Shown here one piece after another: positions 43,151 through 52,486 of a DNA stretch of 64,000 bases. The notes under the pieces were generated by a model that saw only the letters and a program-made list of their open reading frames with translations, had not been told where the DNA came from and made no database searches. The position numbers and the translations under genes are program-made. This DNA is from Pseudoalteromonas luteoviolacea NCIMB 1944 (GTDB lineage: Bacteria > Pseudomonadota > Gammaproteobacteria > Enterobacterales > Alteromonadaceae): contig NZ_AUXS01000016.1 in assembly GCF_001625565.1 (NCBI RefSeq), positions 1 to 64,000 on the forward strand, read 5' to 3'. How positions within the stretch are numbered: the first letter of the stretch is position 1; each line of letters starts with the position of its first letter.

Positions 43151-43411
43151 ATGAGTGTAATTATGCAAACTCAGCAAGGCAATTTTAATCAAGCTTTTAC
43201 CTTATTACTAAGCGCTGCAAATTGGCTGCTTATTGTTAGTGTAGCGGGCTTTGGTATCGCAGTTATGGCGAGTTACCCCCTTGCTCACACCCTATCTATA
43301 CCAGTACAAATAACTGCACATATCAGCAGCTTACTTTTCGCTACTTTGTTAAAAATCAGCTATGTCGTGCGCTGTTTATGTCAATACAACTTAGGCTTAG
43401 AGGTACGTTAA
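43151..43411 (+). CDS. Small two-TM membrane protein of the NO operon
   Basis: An 86-aa membrane protein with two hydrophobic helices (~20-45 and ~52-72) and a short basic C-terminal tail. It is the first gene of the NorR-controlled operon and its stop overlaps the nnrS start (TAATG), so it is translationally coupled to it. No family recognised; the coupling suggests an accessory role with NnrS, such as assembly or stability. The ATG at 43151 has no clear ribosome site; an ATG four codons in is an alternative. Confidence 0.7.
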   Translation: MSVIMQTQQGNFNQAFTLLLSAANWLLIVSVAGFGIAVMASYPLAHTLSIPVQITAHISSLLFATLLKISYVVRCLCQYNLGLEVR

Positions 43412-44625
43412 TGAACATACTACCTATTGAAGAGCCCCTCCCGAAGGTGAGCCTATTTAAACCTAATACATGGCCATTTTTAATGCTCGGATTTCGCCCT
43501 TTATTTTTACTCAGCGGGATCTGGGCAATTGTAAGTATGTTGATTTGGGCAAGCGTGCTGTCGGGCGCTTTCTCTTGGCAAGGTAACGCTCCTGCAACCT
43601 TGTGGCATGCACATGAAATGCTGTTTGGCTTCGCCAGTGCCATAGCGGTTGGGTTTTTATTTACTGCTTCAAAGAATTGGACGGGCGTTAACACCATCAA
43701 TGGTAGCCACTTATTGGCATTATGCAGCCTCTGGGCTGTTGCTAGATGGGTGTTTATCTCATTAGAAGAGCCGTATTTCTGGTTGGCAATATCACAAGGT
43801 CTGTTCTGGCTAGTCAGTATTTGTCACCTCGCCACAACACTCATCCAAGCTAATAGTAAAAACAACTACCAGTTTATAGTCATTTTATCGCTGATGGCGA
43901 GTCTAAATTTAACCTTCATCTGGCTTTTAGCGACTGAGAATTACATGTTTGCACTGACATTTTCTCACTTAGCGGTGTTGGGGTTCACGTTTTTGATTAG
44001 TGTGATCGCAGGACGTGTTACGCCGTTTTTTATCGCCAGAGGACTTGGACTAAAAGATCAAGTTACCACGGTAAGACTAAACCGAGCTTTATTTTGGTGC
44101 TCACTAATCGGCATGAGCGGGTTCTTTGCCCACCATGTTTTGATGAGTCCATTAAATCCAGGATATGTACTCATACTTACGGCCGTTTTGCACCTCATTC
44201 GCAGTGTTTACTGGTTCAATGTTGGCGTCGTTAAAGTGCCTCTACTGTGGTCTTTGTACGGTGCATATATTTGTATGAGCCTTGGACTTCTGGGCTTTGG
44301 CGGCGCTTATCTAGGATTACCATGGCAGGCGAAAGATGCCTTGCACTTAATCACAATTGGTGCAATGGGTCTGATGATTCTATCGATTATGTCTCGTGTA
44401 TCGCTAGGTCATACTGCAAGACCGCTTAAAGCTCACCCTTTGATGAGCATGGCATTCATTTTATGTCTACTCGCAGCCGCCGTCAGAAGCTTGCTGCCGT
44501 TATTTATCAACCCGCACGATACATGGCTAGCCAGCGCAATTTTATGGTCGCTCGCTTTTGCCATTTTCGTTGCGATTTACACCCCTATTTTAATGAAAAA
44601 ACGCCTTGATGGGCGTCGTGGTTAA
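43411..44625 (+). CDS. nnrS: NnrS family heme-copper membrane protein
   Basis: A 404-aa protein with about twelve membrane helices. NnrS hallmarks are visible: LWHAHEMLFGFASAIAVGFLFTASKNWTG in the N-terminal half and GLMILSIMSRVSLGHTARPL near the C-terminus, with histidines that bind heme and copper in characterised members. NnrS proteins lessen nitric-oxide toxicity, reported for Vibrio cholerae and others. It is coupled to the gene before it and followed after 13 bp by hmp. The start is the overlapping ATG with AGAGG upstream; a longer in-frame start would overlap the previous gene. Confidence 0.92.
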   Translation: MNILPIEEPLPKVSLFKPNTWPFLMLGFRPLFLLSGIWAIVSMLIWASVLSGAFSWQGNAPATLWHAHEMLFGFASAIAVGFLFTASKNWTGVNTINGSHLLALCSLWAVARWVFISLEEPYFWLAISQGLFWLVSICHLATTLIQANSKNNYQFIVILSLMASLNLTFIWLLATENYMFALTFSHLAVLGFTFLISVIAGRVTPFFIARGLGLKDQVTTVRLNRALFWCSLIGMSGFFAHHVLMSPLNPGYVLILTAVLHLIRSVYWFNVGVVKVPLLWSLYGAYICMSLGLLGFGGAYLGLPWQAKDALHLITIGAMGLMILSIMSRVSLGHTARPLKAHPLMSMAFILCLLAAAVRSLLPLFINPHDTWLASAILWSLAFAIFVAIYTPILMKKRLDGRRG

Positions 44626-44638
44626 TTGGAGATTATCT

Positions 44639-45802
44639 ATGCTATCAACTCAAACAATTAAACTGGTCAAGGATACCATTCCTCTGCTCGCTAACGCAGG
44701 TCCCGCAGTTACGGACCATTTTTATAAGCGTATGTTTAGTCACAACCCTGAACTGTTAGATATATTCAATATCAGTAATCAAAAATCAGGCAAGCAACAA
44801 TTTGCCCTATTCAGTGCGCTGGCTGCATACGCAACACATATTGATAACCCAACAGTGCTCGCACATGCCATTGACCGAATAAACCACAAACATGCTAGCT
44901 TAAATATTTTGCCTGAGCACTACCCTATTGTTGGCACACATTTACTTGCTACATTACAAGAAATGTTTCCCAATGAATGTACGCCAGAAATCATTGACGC
45001 GTGGGCCGAAGCATATGGCTTTTTAGCTGACTTATTTATCACGCAAGAAGAAGGCATTTATCAAAATAACGAGAACAAGACAGGTGGATGGCGAGGTCGA
45101 CGTCGTTTTACGATCTCAAAAATAGTCAAAGAATCAGATGTTATTAAGAGCTTTTATCTAACACCGTCTGATGAGCGCCCTGTTGCAAGCTATCAAGCAG
45201 GGCAATACCTTGCTGTGGATTGCAAAGTAAATGCCAGTGATAATCGCCAGATCCGCCAATATTCATTGTCACAAAGAAGCCAACCGGATCACTATCGAAT
45301 TTCTGTAAAAACCGACGGCTTGGTGTCCGGTTATTTACACACACTCAACGAAGGTGATGAAATTGACGCATACCCACCAGCGGGTGACTTTGTACTGCAA
45401 AATACACCAGCGCCTAAAGTGTTCATCAGTGCAGGAGTTGGGATCACACCTATGATGGCTATGCTCGAAACAACCAAGTTACATTCAAGTGAGACTCCTT
45501 GTTGGTTCTTACATGCCGCACGCACCCACAACGAGCATGCATTCTATGATGTGGTTGAATCTTACAAGAGCCAAATGTCATCACTGCAAACTCACTATTG
45601 GATTGAAAAAGATGCAGATACACACACACAAGGCCTCATGCAGCTGGCACCACTTGAAACACAATTACCTTTGCTACAAGGTGAGTTTTATCTTTGTGGG
45701 CCAAGTGCGTTTATGTCTTTTGTGAAGCAACAACTACTCGACTTAGGCGTACAAGACACGCAAATCTTTTATGAAGTCTTTGGTCCTCACCAAGATGTCT
45801 AA
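44639..45802 (+). CDS. hmp: Flavohemoprotein, nitric oxide dioxygenase
   Basis: A 387-aa flavohemoglobin. The globin domain (~1-138) has the proximal histidine in INHKHASLNILPEHYPIVG. The FAD-binding domain (~150-255) has RQYSLSQ, and the NAD(P)H domain (~260-387) has ISAGVGITPMMAML and FYLCGPSAFM. It converts NO and oxygen to nitrate. GGAG lies about 8 nt before the ATG. As last gene of the NorR-controlled operon it is the main detoxifying enzyme, with NnrS alongside. A terminator follows. Confidence 0.96.
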   Translation: MLSTQTIKLVKDTIPLLANAGPAVTDHFYKRMFSHNPELLDIFNISNQKSGKQQFALFSALAAYATHIDNPTVLAHAIDRINHKHASLNILPEHYPIVGTHLLATLQEMFPNECTPEIIDAWAEAYGFLADLFITQEEGIYQNNENKTGGWRGRRRFTISKIVKESDVIKSFYLTPSDERPVASYQAGQYLAVDCKVNASDNRQIRQYSLSQRSQPDHYRISVKTDGLVSGYLHTLNEGDEIDAYPPAGDFVLQNTPAPKVFISAGVGITPMMAMLETTKLHSSETPCWFLHAARTHNEHAFYDVVESYKSQMSSLQTHYWIEKDADTHTQGLMQLAPLETQLPLLQGEFYLCGPSAFMSFVKQQLLDLGVQDTQIFYEVFGPHQDV

Positions 45803-45813
45803 AAGTAGCTGTT

Positions 45814-45836
45814 AAAAGAGCCGCAAGGCTCTTTTT
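45814..45836 (+). terminator. Terminator of the NO operon
   Basis: AAAGAGCC and GGCTCTTT form an 8-bp stem with a GCAA tetraloop and a T run, 12 nt after the hmp stop. Confidence 0.92.
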
Positions 45837-45903
45837 ATCTTATTCTAAAGATTATGGAATATTGCTTGCTTGATAAATAAACAACACAAATCAAGGAACG
45901 AGC

Positions 45904-46095
45904 ATGTATATTACCAATATCCCTAACAGCTACCAGCCATACTCGGGTGTTACTCGGACCCTGCTGGCTGCCACAACCTCTGATGATCACCACCGAGACT
46001 CAACTCAGCCCTTAGATCGCCAGTACGACTTTACCAACATGACCTTAAAGGAGCAGTCTAAAGCCGCGAATGTTCTCTACCAAAAGGGTTTCTGA
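45904..46095 (+). CDS. Small hypothetical protein, first of a pair
   Basis: A 63-aa soluble protein, polar and rich in Thr/Asp/His (TTSDDHHRDSTQ), with no signal peptide or helix-forming hydrophobic stretch. AAGGA about 7 nt before the ATG is a strong ribosome site. Only 2 nt separate its stop from the next start, so the two are translated together. I recognise no family. Confidence 0.55.
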   Translation: MYITNIPNSYQPYSGVTRTLLAATTSDDHHRDSTQPLDRQYDFTNMTLKEQSKAANVLYQKGF

Positions 46096-46097
46096 AC

Positions 46098-46334
46098 ATG
46101 GGTGAAATGGCATTTTTAACCGGAAGATACGGCCTTATTGAGCATGATGGGCAATTAGGCGGCACGACCTTGCATGATGCCAACACCCGCTCTTATAACG
46201 TGATCGCGGCAATGCACGCAGACTTGTCCACTCTTAAGTCACAACACGGCGCACATTCCGATGTGGTTAGCAACCACCAAGCACTTCTCCAAAAACTTGA
46301 GAGCTATCAATCCGGCATTAACACTAGCGCCTAA
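46098..46334 (+). CDS. Small hypothetical protein, second of a pair
   Basis: A 78-aa soluble protein, probably largely helical in its second half (SYNVIAAMHADLSTLKSQHGAHSDVVSNHQALLQKLESY), with AAGGG about 9 nt upstream. It immediately follows the 63-aa gene. A tight pair of small soluble proteins recalls toxin-antitoxin or phage-type pairs, but neither has a DNA-binding or toxin motif that I can see. Confidence 0.55.
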   Translation: MGEMAFLTGRYGLIEHDGQLGGTTLHDANTRSYNVIAAMHADLSTLKSQHGAHSDVVSNHQALLQKLESYQSGINTSA

Positions 46335-46590
46335 CCAGTTAATTGCTGTCTCCGTAGGCAAGTTATTACTTTATCGACTTGCCCATAAATTATTTTCATT
46401 ACTTTCATATATGTAGCTCAATACATAGCAGATAAAAGCAATCGTATTTATTGCAAAAATAGCCCCAATTACAGCGTTTAGTTTATTTATCTAAATCACC
46501 TTTATGTTTATTTTTTACACAAAAAGGCTTGACCTCTGACCACTCTGAACTAGCATCTTGTTACTCAACTGTAAATATTGGAGCAAATAC

Positions 46591-47508
46591 ATGAAAAAAA
46601 TAGCACTGACTATCCTACTCGGTATTATGTCACTCTTTGCACATATGGCGCATAGCAATGACAAGCTTGAATACCCGGTTGTATTGGTACATGGCCTGTT
46701 TGGTTTTGATAATTTATTGGGGGTAGATTATTTTTATCGCGTGCCTTCTGTCATTGAACAAGAAGGCGGCACCGTCTATGTCGCAGAGGTTTCGTCCGCT
46801 CATAACTCAGAACTAAGGGGTGAGCAGCTACTCGAACAAATAGCACTTGTTAGAGCACTTACTGGAAAAGATAAAGTCAATTTAATTGGTCACAGTCAAG
46901 GGGCGCAAACCATTCGATACGCCGCTTCTGTCAAACCACAATGGGTTGCATCTGTCACCAGTATTGGGGGTGTAAACTGGGGGAGCCGCTTTGCTGATGT
47001 GGTGCGAAATGGTGTAGATAGAGACTCTTTTTCTGAGCGGTTTTTGGCGTCTTTAGCAAACGCGCTTGCTGGCCTAATCGACTTACTTTCAGGAAAAGCC
47101 ACCGCCCCTAAAGATGCATTGCAAGCCCTTGACGCACTGACCACCGAGGGCACACTCGTGTTTAATCAAAAGTATCCTGAAGGCGTACCAGCTACCTATT
47201 GTGGCCAAGGCCGGATGCGAGATGACAACGGTGTGTATTATTTCTCATGGAGTGGTAACAAAGCGTGGACCAACGTATTTGATCCAGCCGATAGTCCTCT
47301 GGCTTTAATTTCTCAGGTATTTGATGAGGCCAATGATGGACTCGTTTCAGCCTGCTCTAGTAACTTGGGCTATGTCATCGGTAATCAATTCAAAATGAAT
47401 CACTTGGATCAGGTAAATCAAACCATTGGTATACACCACTTATTTGAAACAGATCCCCTTACTCTGTACCGACAACACGTTCGCCGTCTGAAAGGGTTAA
47501 ATTTATGA
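46591..47508 (+). CDS. Secreted triacylglycerol lipase (foldase-dependent group)
   Basis: A 305-aa precursor with signal peptide (MKKIALTILLGIMSLFAHMAHS). The lipase landmarks of the Pseudomonas/Vibrio family I group are all present: oxyanion YPVVLVHGLFGFDNLLG, nucleophile GHSQG (S~102), the acid in DEANDGLVS and the His in NHLDQVNQ. These enzymes reach the medium through type II secretion after folding by a membrane-bound foldase, which is the next gene, overlapping by 4 bp. GGAG 8 nt before this ATG decides it over an upstream frame. Confidence 0.93.
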   Translation: MKKIALTILLGIMSLFAHMAHSNDKLEYPVVLVHGLFGFDNLLGVDYFYRVPSVIEQEGGTVYVAEVSSAHNSELRGEQLLEQIALVRALTGKDKVNLIGHSQGAQTIRYAASVKPQWVASVTSIGGVNWGSRFADVVRNGVDRDSFSERFLASLANALAGLIDLLSGKATAPKDALQALDALTTEGTLVFNQKYPEGVPATYCGQGRMRDDNGVYYFSWSGNKAWTNVFDPADSPLALISQVFDEANDGLVSACSSNLGYVIGNQFKMNHLDQVNQTIGIHHLFETDPLTLYRQHVRRLKGLNL

Positions 47509-48371
47509 CGCGTACACACCTTTTCATCCTCAGTTGTGCAAGTGTTGGTGGGGTTTTACTGTACTTAACTTTAGATACTGTCAAGCCGATACCATCTTAT
47601 CATTTTGCGATAGAGCAAATCGGCACGACGTCCAAGCCTGCTAAGTATGAGGTGGCACACACGCCACCTCCCCCATCCGCGCCCTGTGGCGCGGTCAGCA
47701 AAGCACATAAGCATTTATTAGATGATTGGATTTTAGCACTACAAAGCCAGCAGCAACTTGACAACTGGCGACAATCGCTAAAAGCGCTACCTCACTGCCT
47801 GCAAGACATTGCGCATAGTTACATGCTATACAAACAAGCGCTTGCCCATGTCGACGAGAACCTGACGATTGCAGAGCGCTTTGATGTGTTGAGCTCGTTG
47901 CAAACCCAGTATTTCCCCCAACCCGTAGCCACAGCTTGGTTTAGTGAGGAAAATAACTGGCACGCTCATGCCTTGACGCGATGGCATATCCTGTCAGACA
48001 AATCTCTGAGCAAAAATGATCGCGACGCTCTGCTTAGTGCGCACATTAGTCAGCTACCTCAAAAACAACGACACACTATTGAAGCTGCTCAAGCCTTTTT
48101 GCAATTGCGACAGCACTGGCAATCGATGGACTACAACGACTTTAGTGCAAGCTTTGGCAATGACGCAGCGCAGCGACTTGTGCAAGCTCAGCAAGACCAA
48201 AAAAAATGGCAGCTGCGAGTCGACAATTACATACTCAAATATAAATCAATCAAAGAAACGACACCTGTGGCATTGCAATCACAAAGATTAGATACACTTA
48301 AACAGTCGCTATTTAATGTACATGAGCAAAAGAGGCTTAATGTCGTGATGGCAAAAGAGTCATTGTATTGA
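47505..48371 (+). CDS. Lipase-specific foldase (Lif), divergent
   Basis: A 288-aa protein with an N-terminal membrane anchor (residues ~5-23) and a long helical body rich in Q/L (LQSQQQLDNWRQSLKALPH, DAAQRLVQAQQDQKKWQLRVDNYI), as in lipase secretion chaperones that clamp around the lipase in the periplasm. It overlaps the lipase gene by 4 bp (ATGA), fixing the assignment by context. The conserved foldase motif R-x-x-FDY-x-LSA is not recognisable; the nearest stretch is HLLDDWILAL. The protein is somewhat shorter than typical members. Confidence 0.75.
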   Translation: MTRTHLFILSCASVGGVLLYLTLDTVKPIPSYHFAIEQIGTTSKPAKYEVAHTPPPPSAPCGAVSKAHKHLLDDWILALQSQQQLDNWRQSLKALPHCLQDIAHSYMLYKQALAHVDENLTIAERFDVLSSLQTQYFPQPVATAWFSEENNWHAHALTRWHILSDKSLSKNDRDALLSAHISQLPQKQRHTIEAAQAFLQLRQHWQSMDYNDFSASFGNDAAQRLVQAQQDQKKWQLRVDNYILKYKSIKETTPVALQSQRLDTLKQSLFNVHEQKRLNVVMAKESLY

Positions 48372-48409
48372 CTTGTTATGGTCACGGGACAAAAAGTCAG
48401 CCTGACAGC

Positions 48410-48435
48410 GGTATTTTAGCTTGCGCTAAAATACC
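48410..48435. terminator. Bidirectional hairpin between convergent genes
   Basis: GGTATTTTAGC and GCTAAAATACC form a perfect 11-bp stem with a TTGC loop. It overlaps the last codons of the EF-hand gene on the minus strand and follows the foldase gene on the plus strand. T tracts are poor, so it is an insulator-type hairpin. Confidence 0.6.
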
Positions 48436-48938
48436 TTTGCATATTGTTGCTTTGGAGTAAGCTCAAACCCTTGCTTTAAACCAAGTCGCTTATATTTTGC
48501 CGTCATCTCTAGTTTTGTATGGACGCCATTACCGTACAAGGTATTGTGAAAAGACAGGCCCTGTGTATGGTCTATATTGATAAATTTCCCCATGACAACA
48601 ATCTGATCTATGTCCGTGCCATCTCCATGATGTGAGGCCTGTGGAGACAACATTAGGCCGTCTATTTGCTTTATTTTATCCGCTTGTTGCATATAGACGC
48701 CACCAAGTGTTTTGGTAAAGATAGAGTCTTTAGCCTGCTTAAATTCGTTAAAAGACAAATGACCATTATTGTCTAAATCCGCTTCGGGAAAGTTTGATGA
48801 TGCAAGGGAAATTACTAAGTATGCGCCTGTTTCATCAAAATTCAGAGTGCCATGATCTGCAACCATCAGATGCGCATTCGTTGGCATACTAAGTATAAAA
48901 CAACCATACATAACGTATTTTTTTATCGTGTTAAACAT
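48426..48938 (-). CDS. Exported EF-hand protein
   Basis: A 170-aa protein with an N-terminal signal sequence (MFNTIKKYVMYGCFILSMPTNA) and one canonical calcium-binding loop DLDNNGHLSFNE (positions 1, 3, 5 and 12 filled by acid/amide residues). A second possible loop is not convincing. It lies 30 bp behind the YHYH lipoprotein on the same strand, so the two are probably co-transcribed. The end of the gene is part of a hairpin. Likely a calcium-dependent periplasmic or secreted protein; partner unknown. Confidence 0.75.
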   Translation of the reverse strand: MFNTIKKYVMYGCFILSMPTNAHLMVADHGTLNFDETGAYLVISLASSNFPEADLDNNGHLSFNEFKQAKDSIFTKTLGGVYMQQADKIKQIDGLMLSPQASHHGDGTDIDQIVVMGKFINIDHTQGLSFHNTLYGNGVHTKLEMTAKYKRLGLKQGFELTPKQQYAKVF

Positions 48939-48968
48939 ACAAACCTCGTTATCTAATCACACTGAATC

Positions 48969-50069
48969 TTATAGCGCGCCTTTCACACAGCGTTGAAAGT
49001 AGGGGTAGCTATCAGTTGCATAGTAGTGGTAAATACCTTGCGGAAACTCGGGAGTCACGCCATAGCGGCCATTGCATTCATCAAGGTCCCCGCTGCCAGC
49101 GACATACTCCCAATCTTGCGCAAACGTGCCCAATGCATACACTGACGTTGAAGGTCTACTATTACTGACATTTTCAACCAATTGATAACTACCTGCCATA
49201 ACCTTGAGCGCTGACTGTGCATTTTCAGCGTCGCTGTAACCGTAACGTGCATATATTGGAAAACCATCTGCCGCCCACCCTATCAACGTCATGGTTGAGT
49301 CAGAGCCGCCTCGAAGTGCAATAAACCCTTCGGGCATACCGTGATAGTGATAAGAGCCGTCAGGCTGTACATGGGCATTGTTATCATCTGTTCCAAAATC
49401 AAAACTCGTTTGACCCAAAGCTTCAATACTCCAACTGCCAGTATTACCAACTAGGGTGCAATTATCGCCCGAGTCATCGCATGACCCTGCTGTGTTGGCA
49501 TCAATTTTAACCCCATTTAAAACGTAACCTGTTGCCCCTCTCGGTCCTCCTAAAGTTGAGCTGTTATCAGTTTTAGTCGGCGTTAGGGTGTAGCTAATCG
49601 AAACAGACGTTTCACTGATTGTATTGGGATTACCTGGATTAGGAAATGTGCCAGTTTGATGATCAGGGATCCCATTTGCAGTTAAAGTCCGCGCAGCACC
49701 TGTACAGCTCCAATCCGCATTGCTCGTCGCTTGTACAGAGGCTGAGTCATTAAATTCATTGTAAAAATAATCGCACAACACGCCATCTGTTGAATTAGCG
49801 ACAGACGCTGTTCCATTATCCGTCTCCGCTGTATTTTGCGCAGTGCTTGAATCACTGTCGGATGTTGTGGTGTTACTACTGGCATTATTATTCGCAGTAC
49901 TGGTGCTTGTTGCGGTGGTGGTGGTGCTTGCTGTATTTTGCGTCTGTGCTGTTACTTGGGTTTGTGTACTGTCACCATCACTTGAACTAGAACCACAACC
50001 AGACAACATCATCAAAGTAATACTGGCTGTGATCATTGAAATAGGTGTTATGCTCAAACTTTGCTTCAT
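48969..50069 (-). CDS. YHYH-domain lipoprotein
   Basis: A 366-aa lipoprotein with lipobox MLSGC after ~25 residues, followed by a long Ser/Thr/Asn-rich low-complexity linker (to ~residue 95). The C-terminal two thirds contain YHYH-domain motifs DGSYHYHGMPEGF and IYHYYATDSYPYFQRCVKG, plus cysteines that could pair (LCDYF, DWSCTG, GSCDDSGDNCTL). YHYH proteins are extracytoplasmic and of unknown function. GGGAG 8 nt upstream supports this ATG over a longer frame. The EF-hand gene follows in the same transcript. Confidence 0.85.
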   Translation of the reverse strand: MKQSLSITPISMITASITLMMLSGCGSSSSDGDSTQTQVTAQTQNTASTTTTATSTSTANNNASSNTTTSDSDSSTAQNTAETDNGTASVANSTDGVLCDYFYNEFNDSASVQATSNADWSCTGAARTLTANGIPDHQTGTFPNPGNPNTISETSVSISYTLTPTKTDNSSTLGGPRGATGYVLNGVKIDANTAGSCDDSGDNCTLVGNTGSWSIEALGQTSFDFGTDDNNAHVQPDGSYHYHGMPEGFIALRGGSDSTMTLIGWAADGFPIYARYGYSDAENAQSALKVMAGSYQLVENVSNSRPSTSVYALGTFAQDWEYVAGSGDLDECNGRYGVTPEFPQGIYHYYATDSYPYFQRCVKGAL

Positions 50070-50219
50070 ATCGCTTGCTCCCATAAAAATTAACAACTGA
50101 CGCAACCGTTATGCACGGTACTATTGCTTTTTTTTCACTATAGGAGCGGATTGTGCAAACACTGTGCAACAAGTAAATAATTTTATATTTAACGAAAAAG
50201 TGAAAGGTTATTCGCTCAA

Positions 50220-50627
50220 TTATCTCAACACACTTGCCTGTTCTTTAAGAAAGTTAGCCATGGGAATAAACAGCGGCTTAGGTAATTCATCAAGGCTAAA
50301 CCAGCGCCATTGTTTACATTTATTTGGTTCAAGTACTTTTGCATCACCATCACGACACTCGGCCATTACAAATATCGTAATGTAATGCTTACTCTCGCTG
50401 ATAAAAATATCATTGGTAAAACCGACTTCTTTTACACCTGTAACGCAGAGCCCTGTTTCTTCAAGGACCTCTCTTTTGGCACAGCACTCGATGCGTTCCC
50501 CAAACTCTAAGTGCCCCCCAGGCGTTGCCCAAGTATTAGCACCATGCGCACCAATGCGCTCACCAAGCAAAATTTTGTCACCTCTTTTTATGATGACGCC
50601 AACACCAACACGTACTGCTTTACTCAT
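50220..50627 (-). CDS. Nudix hydrolase
   Basis: A 135-aa Nudix enzyme with a complete box: GGHLEFGERIECCAKREVLEETG matches G-x5-E-x7-REUxEExGU, the Mg-binding helix-loop. The subgroup looks like small nucleoside di/triphosphate or sugar-nucleotide pyrophosphatases (GVGVIIKRGDKILLGERIG at the start). AAGGA about 7 nt before the ATG sets the start over one five codons upstream. Single gene. Confidence 0.93.
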   Translation of the reverse strand: MSKAVRVGVGVIIKRGDKILLGERIGAHGANTWATPGGHLEFGERIECCAKREVLEETGLCVTGVKEVGFTNDIFISESKHYITIFVMAECRDGDAKVLEPNKCKQWRWFSLDELPKPLFIPMANFLKEQASVLR

Positions 50628-50778
50628 GGAAGTTCCTTTCAACAGAATGAATCAGCACGGGATTTTATACTTCAAACAAGGATAAACAAGACAAATTTAG
50701 TTATCACGACATTGTCAATTGACCCAACCGCCTATAAAAACACATCTCGATTGGGTACACAGTGATTAACCTAGAGAG

Positions 50779-52263
50779 TTAAATAACAAACATATCCATA
50801 AACCGATTAACTGGTGTCTTTAACAGCTTTTCTTTATCTTCAAATAAATCAATAATTTGCTCGCAGCGGTATTTAGGGAAACGTGTCGCTAAGTTATGTT
50901 CAAACTTCGCTTTTAATACCGGATCACCTTCACTGCGACGGCGGCGATGTCCAATGGGGTATTCTACTTCTACTTTTTCTGTGCTGCTGTCATCGTTGAA
51001 GAAAACCTGAATCGCATTGGCAATCGAACGCTTCTGTGGATCGTGATATTCCTCGCTGTAGCGCTTATTTTCAATGATAGTCATCTTGCTTCTCAGCTCG
51101 TCAATTTCTGGATGCGCTAGATGGAATTGGTCTTCATAGTGTTCTGCGTTTAATGTGCCAAATAGAAGTGGCACCGCTACCATGTATTGCAAACAGTGGT
51201 CCCTATCGGCAGGGTTTGCCAATTCCCCCTCTTTTGAAATGATGCGGATCGCTGATTCATGGGTTGTGATCTCAATACGTTTTATATCACTCAGTCTATG
51301 TTTTATTTGATCATGTAAGGTTACGGCTGCTTCACAAGCCGTTTGAGAATGAAACTCAGCAGGGAAACTGAGTTTAAAGAGAATGTTTTCCATTACATAA
51401 GTGCCGTATTCCCTTTGAAAACTAAACTTTCTTTGTGCTGCAGGTTTCAAAGCTAGATCTTTATTGGTTTGGCTAAATGATACGTCGTAAAACCCCCATT
51501 GTGGCGCAGTCAATACGCCCGGTATGCCCATCTCACCTCTCATTGACATGTCAGCTAGTCTCACACCACGAGATGTTGCATCCCCGGCCGCCCATGACTT
51601 GCGAGAACCGGCGTTAGGTGCGTGACGGTACGTTCGCAGCGCAGATCCATCCACCCATGCCTGTGAAATCGCAGCCATGATCTGCTCTTTATCACCGCCC
51701 ATCATATGAGTAACCACTGCGGTAGTTGCAACACGCACCAATAACACGTGGCACAGCCCAACGCGGTTAAAGCTGTTTTCTAATGCCAATACGCCTTGAA
51801 TTTCGTGTGCTTTTATCATTGCAGTAACAATATCTTCGAGTGTTAAAGGCTCACCTCCAGATACGGCTTGCTGTTGAGCAATGTGATCCGCCACCGCCAA
51901 AATTCCACCTAAGTTATCCGATGGATGACCCCACTCAGCAGCAAGCCAAGTATCATTAAAATCCAACCATCGAATGATACACCCAATGTCCCAAGCCGCC
52001 TTTACAGGGTCCATGGCAAATTGTGTACCCGGTACACGAGCGCCAAAAGGCACCACAGTGCCTGTCACAAGGGGGCCTAAATGCTTGCTACATTCAGGAA
52101 AACCTAGCGCTAGTAATCCACATCCCAAAGTATCCATTAAACAGTTAATTGCTGTATCAAGCGCTTCTTGAGATTCAACTCTATAATTAATCACATAGTC
52201 GGCAATACCTTGAATTTCCTGATCGTAATTTGGGCGATTTGCTAAATCGACATTCGCACTCAT
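50779..52263 (-). CDS. prpD: 2-methylcitrate dehydratase PrpD
   Basis: A 494-aa MmgE/PrpD-family enzyme. Family stretches are clear: [17 protein letters not shown] near the N-terminus, [29 protein letters not shown] in the active-site region and [31 protein letters not shown]. PrpD dehydrates 2-methylcitrate in propionate degradation. The usual prpB, prpC and acnD neighbours are not here, so it is an orphan copy or the pathway is dispersed. AGGAG precedes the ATG. A Fur-type box lies ~130 bp upstream, closer to the divergent gene. Confidence 0.92.
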   Translation of the reverse strand: MSANVDLANRPNYDQEIQGIADYVINYRVESQEALDTAINCLMDTLGCGLLALGFPECSKHLGPLVTGTVVPFGARVPGTQFAMDPVKAAWDIGCIIRWLDFNDTWLAAEWGHPSDNLGGILAVADHIAQQQAVSGGEPLTLEDIVTAMIKAHEIQGVLALENSFNRVGLCHVLLVRVATTAVVTHMMGGDKEQIMAAISQAWVDGSALRTYRHAPNAGSRKSWAAGDATSRGVRLADMSMRGEMGIPGVLTAPQWGFYDVSFSQTNKDLALKPAAQRKFSFQREYGTYVMENILFKLSFPAEFHSQTACEAAVTLHDQIKHRLSDIKRIEITTHESAIRIISKEGELANPADRDHCLQYMVAVPLLFGTLNAEHYEDQFHLAHPEIDELRSKMTIIENKRYSEEYHDPQKRSIANAIQVFFNDDSSTEKVEVEYPIGHRRRRSEGDPVLKAKFEHNLATRFPKYRCEQIIDLFEDKEKLLKTPVNRFMDMFVI

Positions 52264-52390
52264 AGTGCCACTCCTGTAGTTTCGCTGTTAGATGATTTTT
52301 ATGAGAGGAAGTCATGTATTGCATAACTCATCCTCGAAAAGATAGCTGGGGCCGTTTTTAATTTAATTAGGATATTAACCACAACACTTT

Positions 52391-52421
52391 GCAAATGATA
52401 TTTATTTTCATTATCATTTGC
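52391..52421. promoter_or_regulatory. Fur box
   Basis: GCAAATGATA (52391-52400) and TATCATTTGC (52412-52421) form a perfect 10-bp inverted repeat. The 19 bases from 52397 agree with 15 of 19 positions of the classical Fur consensus. It lies 66 bp before the 157-aa gene and should make it iron-repressed. Confidence 0.75.
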
Positions 52422-52486
52422 AACTATAGGTTTTACGGCAATAAATGAAATGCCATCACTTTATTTCACTAAGCGAAAGGATAAAA

